DNA of 64,000 bases from positions 1,054,001 to 1,118,000 of the forward strand of contig NZ_JACBFS010000001.1 of the NCBI RefSeq assembly GCF_022138605.1, written 5' to 3'. The first letter of the stretch is position 1. Every line of letters begins with the position of its first letter. Under the pieces are notes generated by a model. That model saw only the letters and a program-made list of their open reading frames with translations, ran no database searches and had not been told where the DNA came from. A program made the translations under genes and the position numbers. Origin of the DNA: Xanthobacter sp. NM-25 (lineage in GTDB: Bacteria; Pseudomonadota; Alphaproteobacteria; Rhizobiales; Xanthobacteraceae). Below, piece by piece: positions 1 through 7,227 of this stretch.

Positions 1-779
1 TCGTAGCGATAGGTGACGTTCAGCGCGTATTCGTCGGTCAGCGCCGCCTGGATGCGCGGCCACGGGCACATGTAGGTGCACACCTGCTCGCGCATGTGGC
101 CGGCCAGGGTATAGGTGGTGAAGGTGAGCACGGCGATGGCGATATAGGCCGCCATGGGAGCCTGGAAGGTCACCAGCTCCTTCACCAGGGTCGGCGCATC
201 GGCGAAATAGAGCACCCAGGCGCCACCGGTCCACCAGGCGATCAAGAGCCAGATGCTGTGCTTCAGCGTCTTGCGCACCACCTTGTCGAGGCTCCACGGC
301 GCCGCATCCAGGCGCATGCGCTCGCGCCGGTCGCCCTCGACCATGCGCTCCACCGCCATGAACAGGTCGGTCCACACCGTCTGCGGGCACATGTAGCCGC
401 ACCACACACGGCCGGCCACCGCCGTCATCAGGAACAGCACCAGGGCCGCCAGGATCAGCAGGCCGGCGACGTAATAGAATTCCTGAGGCCAGATCTCGAG
501 GAAGAAGAAATAAAAGCGCCGGGCCGGGAAATCGATCAGCACCGCCTGACTGGGGGCATCCGGACCGCGGTCCCAGCGCACGAACGGCAGCAGGTAGTAG
601 ACGGCCAGAGCGACGATCAGCACCGCCCATTTGATGGTGCGGATGCGACCGTGCACCGACTGCGGATAGATCTGCTGACGGCTCTCGTAGAGCGGAATGT
701 CGTCATCCGGGCCCACCACACGGGGGGCGTCGGCATCCTCATGAGGCTTGGCGTCGGTGTTCGTCGAAAGGGCAGTCAT
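1..779 (-). CDS. ccoG: CcoG/FixG/RdxA cbb3 oxidase accessory protein, 3' end cut off by window
   Basis: Reading the minus strand from ATG at 779 gives an open frame to the window edge, about 259 residues, so the C-terminal ferredoxin part is missing. The N-terminus is hydrophilic and acidic, then come several membrane spans and the motif WCGYMCPQTVW, followed later by EQVCTYMCPWPRIQ. Those paired cysteine motifs after polyferredoxin-type helices are typical of CcoG/FixG, a membrane iron-sulfur protein needed for copper handling during cbb3 oxidase assembly. It lies downstream of ccoNOQP in the same direction but is separated by a terminator and about 1 kb, so it probably has its own promoter, perhaps with ccoHIS beyond the edge. 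Confidence 0.93.
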   Translation of the reverse strand, partial: MTALSTNTDAKPHEDADAPRVVGPDDDIPLYESRQQIYPQSVHGRIRTIKWAVLIVALAVYYLLPFVRWDRGPDAPSQAVLIDFPARRFYFFFLEIWPQEFYYVAGLLILAALVLFLMTAVAGRVWCGYMCPQTVWTDLFMAVERMVEGDRRERMRLDAAPWSLDKVVRKTLKHSIWLLIAWWTGGAWVLYFADAPTLVKELVTFQAPMAAYIAIAVLTFTTYTLAGHMREQVCTYMCPWPRIQAALTDEYALNVTYRY

Positions 780-1075
780 GATCACATCGCCGAATGTTGG
801 TCCCAAACCGCACGCCGGTTGGCGCGTTCATCGGATGGGCGGCTCCGCGCGGTGGAGCCTGTCAGCGCCGGACCTCTTGCCCGGCACGGTCTAAACGTCG
901 TCGCCCGCCCCCGCTCCAGACGGAGGCGGACGGCCTCACCCACTCCCGGACCTCGGCCCGCAGCGGCCATCCGAACGGCCCCTCTGCGCGTGGCTCGGTC
1001 ACCGGCGCGGCACTGCAGAAGCTCTGCCAGCGGACCAACGTCCCGGATATCATCACCCCGGGTGGAAGGTCGGTA

Positions 1076-1123
1076 CGGACAGCCACCTTGCAGCCACCTC
1101 GGACAGCCACCTTGCAGCCACCT
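1076..1123. repeat. 24-bp tandem repeat, two perfect copies
   Basis: The unit beginning CGGACAGCCACCTTGCAG occurs at 1076-1099 and again at 1100-1123 with no mismatch. Each unit contains AGCCACCT twice, so the array grew from a shorter motif. It lies in non-coding DNA upstream of ccoG. Confidence 0.9.
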
Positions 1124-1430
1124 TGGAGCTTCTCAATATTCATGCTCCAGAATGTAGATGGTCGTCAGGTGGTCTAAAGGCCACACTGACATTTCGCCGC
1201 GCGACGTTTCGCACCGCTCCGCCACCTCCGCGGGCCTGCGGGATCCCGCTCGGCGCGGGCCGTTATAACCCGCCGGCCACCCGCGCCCGGAAGCGACGCC
1301 GGGCCGCCGCACACCGGAGCGATACACCCCCACCACCGGAGCGTCCATGCCCGCCGCCGGGGCGGGGCCGCCGATTTTGCAACCATCCTGAGCGACGCCC
1401 CTTTGGCGACGCCCCTGGCCGCGCCGCCGC

Positions 1431-1575
1431 TGCCAAGCGGACCGAGCCGAGCTGCCACTGCCAAGCAGCTCCTGCCAAGCAGTTGCTGCCAACCGGTCTT
1501 TGCCAACCGGTCTTTGCCAAGCGGGCCTTCGCCAAGCGGTTCTGTCGCAAGCGGTTCTGTGGCAAGCCGTCGCGT
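1431..1575. repeat. Degenerate 14-15 bp minisatellite
   Basis: About nine imperfect copies of a unit close to TGCCAAGCGGTCTT run head to tail. Two adjacent copies of TGCCAACCGGTCTT are identical, and others vary by one to four bases and by one base in length. No credible gene overlaps it. Confidence 0.8.
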
Positions 1576-1808
1576 CCCGAGGCGCTTGCTGCGTCCGTTA
1601 TTGCGCCCGTTCACCCGCCCCGGACTGCGCCCGTCCTGGCGGCACGCCGCCGGCCCGTGGTGCCGAGCCCGCCGCACCCGGCCGCCCCCTGCGCGCACCG
1701 CCGATCGGTGCCGGCGGGTTCCCACCGGTGCGGGGCCCACCGGGACATCGCCATCACCGCGGGACCAACTCGCCCGCCGCACCGACGCGCGTCGACCGCA
1801 ACGGCAAC

Positions 1809-1839
1809 AAAAAACCCCGGAGCGCACGGCGCTCCGGGG
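1809..1839 (-). terminator. Rho-independent terminator of ccoNOQP
   Basis: An 11-bp perfect stem (1815-1825 pairing with 1829-1839) with a 3-base loop is followed, in the minus-strand transcript, by a run of six U (A-run 1809-1814 on the plus strand). It lies about 50 bp past the ccoP stop codon. Confidence 0.92.
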
Positions 1840-1887
1840 TCGGTTCTGAACGTTGCGGACGTGGGCCGCAGACGCAACTCCCGAGGG

Positions 1888-2772
1888 TCAGCGACCGCCA
1901 CCCAGCGAGTGCACATAGACCGTCAGCACCTTGATGGTGGTGGGGTCCAGACGGGTGTGCCACGCCGGCATCACGTTGCCGCGGCCATTGGTGACGCCGT
2001 ACTCGATGGTCGCCTTCGACGAGCCATACAGCCAGATGCCGTCGGTGAGGTTCGGGGCGCCCAGCTCCTGGTTGCCCTTGCCCTCGTCGCCATGGCAGGC
2101 GGCGCAGTTGGCGAGGAACACTTCCTTGCCCTTCTCCGTCGTCGGCCCCGGCTTGTCGAGCCCGGCGAGCACCCGAACATAGCCCGCCACCGCCGAAATC
2201 TCCGGCCGGGTGAGGATGCCGTCGCGACCGAAGGCCGGCATGTTGCCGCTATGGGCCTTGTCGTCGCCAGAGCGCACACCATAGCTGATGGTCTGGTAGA
2301 TCTGGTCGAGCGAGCCGCCCCACAGCCAATCGTCGTCATTGAGGTTGGGGAAGCCCACCGCGCCGCCACCGCCCTGGCCGTGGCAGGGCGCGCAATTGTC
2401 GGCGAAAGCGACGCGGCCCTGGGCCCGGGCGAGGGTCAGCAGCGCCGGGGTGTCCTCGATCTGCTGCAGCGAGGCGTTGGCCAGCTTGGCGGTGCTCTCG
2501 GCGCGCAGGGCCTGCAGTTGGTCGAGCTGCTCGGTCACCGCGGTGCGGGAGTTCCAGCCCATCACGCCGGGGGTCGCCTCGCGCAGCAGCGGCCACGAGG
2601 GATACATGACCCAGTAGCCGATGGACCAAACGATGCAGGCATACCACACCCACAGCCACCAGCGCGGCAGCGGGTTGTTCAGCTCTTCGATGCCGTCCCA
2701 CTCGTGCCCGGTGGTGGTGACGCCCGTGACGGTGTCGAGGCGGCCGTGACTGGAATTCGGGTTCGTGCTCAC
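1888..2772 (-). CDS. ccoP: cbb3-type cytochrome c oxidase subunit III (dihaem cytochrome c)
   Basis: 294 residues with a GTG start at 2772. A short N-terminal cytoplasmic stretch and a membrane anchor (around LWVWYACIVWSIGYWVMYPS) precede two c-type cytochrome domains with haem motifs CAPCH and CAACH. CcoP feeds electrons to the CcoN/CcoO core on the periplasmic side. The start lies four bases past the ccoQ stop, as expected in the ccoNOQP operon. Length and motifs are ordinary for the family. A strong terminator follows. Confidence 0.98.
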   Translation of the reverse strand: MSTNPNSSHGRLDTVTGVTTTGHEWDGIEELNNPLPRWWLWVWYACIVWSIGYWVMYPSWPLLREATPGVMGWNSRTAVTEQLDQLQALRAESTAKLANASLQQIEDTPALLTLARAQGRVAFADNCAPCHGQGGGGAVGFPNLNDDDWLWGGSLDQIYQTISYGVRSGDDKAHSGNMPAFGRDGILTRPEISAVAGYVRVLAGLDKPGPTTEKGKEVFLANCAACHGDEGKGNQELGAPNLTDGIWLYGSSKATIEYGVTNGRGNVMPAWHTRLDPTTIKVLTVYVHSLGGGR

Positions 2773-2776
2773 GGGA

Positions 2777-2941
2777 TCAGTCCTCTCTGAGCGGAATGTT
2801 GGCCGCGTCGTCCATTTCCTTCTTGCGCTTCTTGCCCGGCCAGAAGGCGTAGGCGATCACCAGAAGGAAACCGAGCACGAACAGCAGCAGGCCCCAGGTC
2901 TGCGCGAAGGCGGCGAGTGCGTTGTAGGTCGCGTCCTCCAT
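2777..2941 (-). CDS. ccoQ: cbb3-type cytochrome c oxidase subunit IV (CcoQ)
   Basis: A 54-residue frame from ATG at 2941, beginning MEDATYNALAAFAQTWG. It has one membrane span (LLLFVLGFLLVIAYAFW), then a lysine/arginine-rich stretch GKKRKKE and an acidic tail. Position between ccoO (3-base gap) and ccoP (4-base gap), size and single-span topology identify CcoQ, which stabilises the cbb3 complex. The protein is poorly conserved in sequence, so the call rests on context and topology. Confidence 0.93.
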   Translation of the reverse strand: MEDATYNALAAFAQTWGLLLFVLGFLLVIAYAFWPGKKRKKEMDDAANIPLRED

Positions 2942-2944
2942 CGC

Positions 2945-3691
2945 TCACCTCACGTTGGCTTTGTTGTCGTAGAGCTTGAAGTCCACGAGCGTGCCCAGCA
3001 TCTGCAGGTAAGCAATGAGGGCGTCGGCCTCGGTGATCTGCGCGGCGTTGCCGTCGAAGTCCCGCACCTGCGCCTTGGGATAGCGCTTGTTGAAGGCCTC
3101 GGCGTCGGCATCGGTGGTGGCCTGGGTGTCCAGGTCGGCCTTGGCGTTGGCGATCATGTCGTCGGTGTAGGGCACGCCCTCCAGCCGCAGCACCCGCATG
3201 TCCTCGTCGATCCGCTTGCTGTCGAGCTTGGTCTTCGACAGCCAGGGGTAGGACGGCATGATGGAGGCCGGCACCACCGAACGCGGGTTGAACAGGTGCT
3301 CCTGGTGCCACACGTCCGAATACTTGCCGCCCACCCGGGCGAGATCCGGACCGGTGCGCTTGGAGCCCCACTGGAACGGGTGGTCATACATGCTCTCGGC
3401 TGCCAGCGAGTAGTGGCCGTAGCGCTCCACCTCGTCACGCAGCGGGCGGATCATCTGCGAGTGGCAGTTGTAGCAGCCCTCGCGGATGTAGATGTTGCGC
3501 CCGGCCAGTTCGAGGGGGGTGTAGGGCCGCATGCCCTGCACCGTCTCGATGGTGCCCTTCAGGTAGAAGAGCGGGGCGATTTCCACCAGACCGCCGATGG
3601 AGATCACCAACAGGATCCCCAGAGTGAGCCAGTAGCTGTGCTTCTCGAAAATCTGGTGCTTGGCCCAGATGGACGTGCCTTGGGACGCCAT
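2945..3691 (-). CDS. ccoO: cbb3-type cytochrome c oxidase subunit II (monohaem cytochrome c)
   Basis: 248 residues. One N-terminal membrane anchor (roughly residues 20-42) is followed by a periplasmic cytochrome c domain with haem motif CYNCH near residue 75 and the typical context REGCYNCHSQMIRPL. A distal methionine ligand is plausible in SIMPSYPWL. CcoO passes electrons from CcoP to the CcoN active site. It starts 12 bases past the ccoN stop and is followed directly by ccoQ. Confidence 0.98.
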   Translation of the reverse strand: MASQGTSIWAKHQIFEKHSYWLTLGILLVISIGGLVEIAPLFYLKGTIETVQGMRPYTPLELAGRNIYIREGCYNCHSQMIRPLRDEVERYGHYSLAAESMYDHPFQWGSKRTGPDLARVGGKYSDVWHQEHLFNPRSVVPASIMPSYPWLSKTKLDSKRIDEDMRVLRLEGVPYTDDMIANAKADLDTQATTDADAEAFNKRYPKAQVRDFDGNAAQITEADALIAYLQMLGTLVDFKLYDNKANVR

Positions 3692-3703
3692 GGGTCGCTC
3701 TCC

Positions 3704-5368
3704 TCATTCCGCCGGAGCAAGGGCGAGCTCGCGCTCGGCCTCGGTCAGGGGCGTTCTGATGGTCATCCACACGTTCCAAGCCATGATCAGGCCGCCTATC
3801 AGGAAGAGAATGCCGCCAACGGCGCGGATCACGTAGAGCGGGTGCACCGCCTCGACGGTCTCGATGAAGGAATATTCAAGGAAGCCAAGGCTGGTGTAGG
3901 CGCGCCACATGAGGCCCTGCAGAATGCCGGCGACCCACATGGACGAGATGTAGAGCACGATGCCCAGGGTCGACACCCAGAAGTGCCAGGACACGGCGCG
4001 CAGCGAATACATCTCCTTCTTGTGCCACAGCCAGGGCACCATGCAATAGATGGCGCCGAACGAGATGTAGGCCACCCAGCCCAGGGCTCCGGAGTGCACG
4101 TGGCCGATGGTCCACTCGGTGTAGTGGCTGAGCGAGTTCACCGCCTTCACCGCCATCATCGGCCCCTCGAAGGTCGACATGCCGTAGAACGCGACCGCCA
4201 CCACCATCATGCGGATCACCGGATCGGTGCGCAGCTTGTCCCACGCGCCGGACAGGGTCATCAGGCCGTTGATCATGCCGCCCCACGAGGGCATCCACAG
4301 GATCACCGAGAAGGTCATGCCCAGGGTCTGCGCCCAGTCCGGCAGCGCCGTATAGTGCAGATGGTGCGGGCCGGCCCAGATGTAGATGAAGATCAGTGCC
4401 CAGAAGTGGACGATGGAGAGCCGGTACGAATAGACCGGACGCTCCGCCCGCTTGGGGATGTAATAGTACATGATGGCCAGGAAGCCGGCGGTCAGGAAGA
4501 AGCCCACCGCATTATGGCCATACCACCACTGGAACATGGCATCCTGCACGCCCGACCAATAGATGTAGGACTTGTGCGAGAACACCGACACCGGGATGGT
4601 CACATTGTTGCCGATGTGCAGCATCGCGATGGTGATGATGAAGGCGAAATAGAACCAGTTGGCCACATAGATGTGGGGTTCCTTGCGCTTCAGCACGGTG
4701 CCCAGGAAGACCAGGAAATAGGTCACCCACACGACGGTCAGCCACAGATCGGCATACCATTCCGGCTCGGCATATTCCTTCGACTGGGTGATGCCCAGCA
4801 GGTAGCCGGTGGCGGCGATGACGATGAAAAGGTTGTAGCCGAGCACCACGAACCAGGGCGCTAGGTCGCCGGCGAGGCGGGCGCGCGAGGTGCGCTGCAC
4901 CACGTAGAACGAGGTGGCGATCAGCACGTTGCCGCCGAAGGCGAAGATCACCGCCGAGGTGTGCAGCGGACGCAGCCGGCCGAACGAGAACCACGAGGTG
5001 TCGAAATTGAACATGGGGAAGGCGAGCTGCAAGGCCGCCGTGACGCCCGCCGCGAAGCCGGCGATGCCCCAGAACACGGCGAGCACCGTACCCACCTTCA
5101 CCACGTCGAAATTGTAGTTCGGCTTGCCGTTGATCTCCTGCGGCACGGGGCCAGCGGGTCGATCCATGTAGCGGTTGCCGATAGCGAACACGGCGGCGAT
5201 GGACGCAGCCGCGAAGATATAAGCGTGGAAGGCGTAGGAGGCCGAATAGGCCTTCGCTGCCACGATGATCGAACAGAAAGCCAATATGGCGAAGACCACC
5301 AGCAGCCCGGCCTCACCAAACCGCATGGATTTCGCCGGGGCTGGGATCGGATCTTGGATTGTCGACAT
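3704..5368 (-). CDS. ccoN: cbb3-type cytochrome c oxidase subunit I
   Basis: 554 residues of haem-copper oxidase subunit I, the catalytic membrane core reducing oxygen at high affinity. Family-typical stretches include HTSAVIFAFGGN, WWYGHNAVGFFLT, GPHHLHYTALPDW and HVHSGALGWV, supplying histidine ligands for the haems and CuB. The start MSTIQDP at 5368 is chosen because GAGGGG lies about eight bases upstream; an in-frame start 30 bases earlier has no such site. A FixK/FNR-type box lies about 80 bases upstream, indicating induction under low oxygen. First gene of ccoNOQP. Confidence 0.98.
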   Translation of the reverse strand: MSTIQDPIPAPAKSMRFGEAGLLVVFAILAFCSIIVAAKAYSASYAFHAYIFAAASIAAVFAIGNRYMDRPAGPVPQEINGKPNYNFDVVKVGTVLAVFWGIAGFAAGVTAALQLAFPMFNFDTSWFSFGRLRPLHTSAVIFAFGGNVLIATSFYVVQRTSRARLAGDLAPWFVVLGYNLFIVIAATGYLLGITQSKEYAEPEWYADLWLTVVWVTYFLVFLGTVLKRKEPHIYVANWFYFAFIITIAMLHIGNNVTIPVSVFSHKSYIYWSGVQDAMFQWWYGHNAVGFFLTAGFLAIMYYYIPKRAERPVYSYRLSIVHFWALIFIYIWAGPHHLHYTALPDWAQTLGMTFSVILWMPSWGGMINGLMTLSGAWDKLRTDPVIRMMVVAVAFYGMSTFEGPMMAVKAVNSLSHYTEWTIGHVHSGALGWVAYISFGAIYCMVPWLWHKKEMYSLRAVSWHFWVSTLGIVLYISSMWVAGILQGLMWRAYTSLGFLEYSFIETVEAVHPLYVIRAVGGILFLIGGLIMAWNVWMTIRTPLTEAERELALAPAE

Positions 5369-5448
5369 TACAAAACCCCTCGCGCCGAGGCGTGACAATG
5401 CACCCAGGGAGCCTCCAGCGCACCATGCGCAGCGGCCCCATTTTCTCC

Positions 5449-5462
5449 TTGATACAGGTCAA
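5449..5462 (-). promoter_or_regulatory. FixK/FNR-type box upstream of ccoN
   Basis: TTGATACAGGTCAA matches the TTGAT-N4-ATCAA palindrome recognised by FixK/FNR/Anr-family regulators at nine of ten specified positions. It lies about 80 bases upstream of the ccoN start. If activation occurs from the usual -41.5 position, the leader would be about 45 bases, a normal arrangement for microaerobic fixNOQP operons. Confidence 0.82.
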
Positions 5463-5545
5463 AGGTACGTGATGTCCCGGGGCTCTTGCGCACTGCGGCG
5501 GCGGGTCGCGCCAAAAGCGACCTTTTCCACCGTCCTTTCACGCCT

Positions 5546-5573
5546 ATTTCCTAAGGTTTGACCCTAAGGAAAT
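5546..5573. repeat. Inverted repeat in the ccoN-trpS gap
   Basis: Arms ATTTCCTAAGG (5546-5556) and CCTAAGGAAAT (5563-5573) pair with one mismatch around a 6-base spacer. The heptamer CCTAAGG occurs twice, 13 bp apart. The surroundings are locally AT-richer than the rest of the gap 5463-5766, in which nothing else was recognised. No U-run follows, so it looks more like an operator than a terminator; no regulator can be named. Confidence 0.6.
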
Positions 5574-5766
5574 CCCCTTCGTCACCCTATTTTACCTCAA
5601 CCTGCTCGACGGCGCGGCGAACCCCGATCGGGCCCCGTCGCACCAGGCCGTCCCTCGGCCCTCCTTCGGCCGGGCTGCGGGACGGAAAGCGGATGGCGTG
5701 GCGAGAAGGATCCGCCGTGCCACCGGGTGGAGCAGCCCGGGCACCGGGCCCGGAGCTCCGGAAAGC

Positions 5767-6804
5767 CTAAGCACGCACCATGCCGACGATGTCCTTGACG
5801 TCGCGGATGGTCTGATCGGCGATGACGCGGGCGCGGGCCGCCCCGTCGGCCAGGATGGCGTCGATGGCGGAAACGTCGGCCATCAGCCGCTGCATCTCGC
5901 CGCCGATGGGGCCGAGCTTGGCCACCGCCAGATCCACCAGCGCCGCCTTGAAGGCGGAGAACTGGGCGCCGCCGAAATCGTGCAGCACGCCGGCCTTGGT
6001 CCCGTCCGACAACGCCGCGTAGATCCCCACCAGATTGTCGGCCTCGGGCCGGCCCTTCAGCCCCTCCTCCTCGGACGGCAGCGGCTCGGGATCGGTCTTG
6101 GCCTTGCGCACCTTGCCGGCGATGGCATCGGCATCGTCGGTGAGGTTGATGCGGGAAAAGTCGGAGGCATCCGACTTCGACATCTTCTTTGCGCCGTCGC
6201 GCAGGCTCATGACGCGGGTCGCCGGGCCGGCGATCAGCGGCTCGGTGAGCGGGAAATAGCCTTCCCCATGGCCATAGGCGGCGATGGAGGGGGCGAAGTC
6301 CGTGTTGAACTTCTGGGCAATGTCGCGGGTCAGCTCCAGATGCTGCTTCTGGTCCTCGCCCACCGGCACGTGGGTGGCGCGATACAGCAGGATGTCGGCG
6401 GCCATGAGGGTGGGATAGGCGAACAGGCCCACCGAGACGTTCTCGCGGTCCTTGCCGGCCTTTTCCTTGAACTGCGTCATGCGGTTCAGCCAGCCCATGC
6501 GGGCGACGCAATTGAAGATCCAGGCCAGTTCCGCGTGGCCGGACACCTGGCTCTGGTTGAACACGATATGCGCCTTGGGATCGATGCCGCAGGCGATGAA
6601 GGCGGCGGTCACCTCGCGGGTGTGGCGCTTGAGCTCCTCGGGATCCTGCCACACGGTGATGGCGTGCAGATCCACCACGCAATAGATGCAGTCGTGGCTG
6701 TCCTGCAGCTGCACGAAGCGCTTGATGGCGCCGAGATAGTTGCCGAGGTGCAGATTGCCCGTGGGCTGCACGCCGGAAAAGACACGTTCCGCGACCGCCG
6801 CCAT
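5767..6804 (-). CDS. trpS: Tryptophanyl-tRNA synthetase
   Basis: 345 residues, a normal TrpS length. Class I synthetase signatures are present: the HIGH-type motif NLHLGNYLGA near residue 17 and KMSKS in GAKKMSKSDASD. The start MAAVAERVFSGVQ at 6804 is chosen because GGGAGG lies six bases upstream and because the family begins just here; the open frame continues upstream only as low-complexity sequence. The enzyme charges tRNA-Trp. It follows murJ in the same direction after a 423-bp gap. Confidence 0.97.
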   Translation of the reverse strand: MAAVAERVFSGVQPTGNLHLGNYLGAIKRFVQLQDSHDCIYCVVDLHAITVWQDPEELKRHTREVTAAFIACGIDPKAHIVFNQSQVSGHAELAWIFNCVARMGWLNRMTQFKEKAGKDRENVSVGLFAYPTLMAADILLYRATHVPVGEDQKQHLELTRDIAQKFNTDFAPSIAAYGHGEGYFPLTEPLIAGPATRVMSLRDGAKKMSKSDASDFSRINLTDDADAIAGKVRKAKTDPEPLPSEEEGLKGRPEADNLVGIYAALSDGTKAGVLHDFGGAQFSAFKAALVDLAVAKLGPIGGEMQRLMADVSAIDAILADGAARARVIADQTIRDVKDIVGMVRA

Positions 6805-7227
6805 GGCGACCTCCCGAGGGGCGGTGCCGCCCCATTGTTCCTGAACCCAGGCCCCGTCCGCGCCCAGGGGCGCCGACCAGGCCATCCACGCATCCCGCCC
6901 CACCGCGCGTGCCGGCGCCTCGCGCCGGCGGTTCGAGCCATGGCCCCCACCCCTGCCGGCGTCCCTGGGACGGCGGCACCGGGCGCGCGGGACACCAGGC
7001 CGAAGACGGCAGAAGGGCGCGCGGCAACCCGGCGGGCTCCGTGCGAGATGCTGGGCGTCATGCCACCCTCGCCTGTGCGATGCAAGATGCGCGGTCCGCT
7101 CAAAGCGCCTGCACGGTGCGCAGAAAGACCTTGCGCGCAGCGCTGAACGGGCCATGGAGAGCCGGCATGGCGCCTGGCGCGGCTGCCGGCGGGGACCGGA
7201 CCCGCCGCCTCCGGCCAGGGCGCCGTC
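6805..7227. other. Gap between murJ and trpS, nothing recognised
   Basis: 423 bp with no supported gene. The open frames across it lack domains, ribosome-binding sites and plausible composition. It presumably carries the trpS promoter, which I could not place. Confidence 0.5.

Larger units (their letters stand above)
780..1808. other. Gene-free gap between ccoP and ccoG
   Basis: About 1 kb with no convincing gene. Open frames exist on both strands but are arginine/proline/alanine-rich GC artefacts with no recognisable domain or ribosome-binding site. What the stretch does hold is two sets of short tandem repeats (listed separately). I saw no FixK/FNR box in front of ccoG. The promoter of ccoG should lie in the part nearest 780 but could not be assigned. 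Confidence 0.6.

Noticed and set aside
1431..1575. CRISPR array
   Set aside because: Units are head-to-tail without unique spacers, only 14-15 bp long, and no cas genes are nearby.
1174..1827. Possible repeat protein (LATEPLATEPLGEGP-like) in the ccoP-ccoG gap
   Set aside because: The peptide repeat simply reflects the 14-15 bp DNA repeat; no start signal and unlikely composition.
2765..4864. 699-codon plus-strand open frame opposite the cco genes
   Set aside because: Antisense to ccoQ, ccoO and ccoN, which are certain; no domain.
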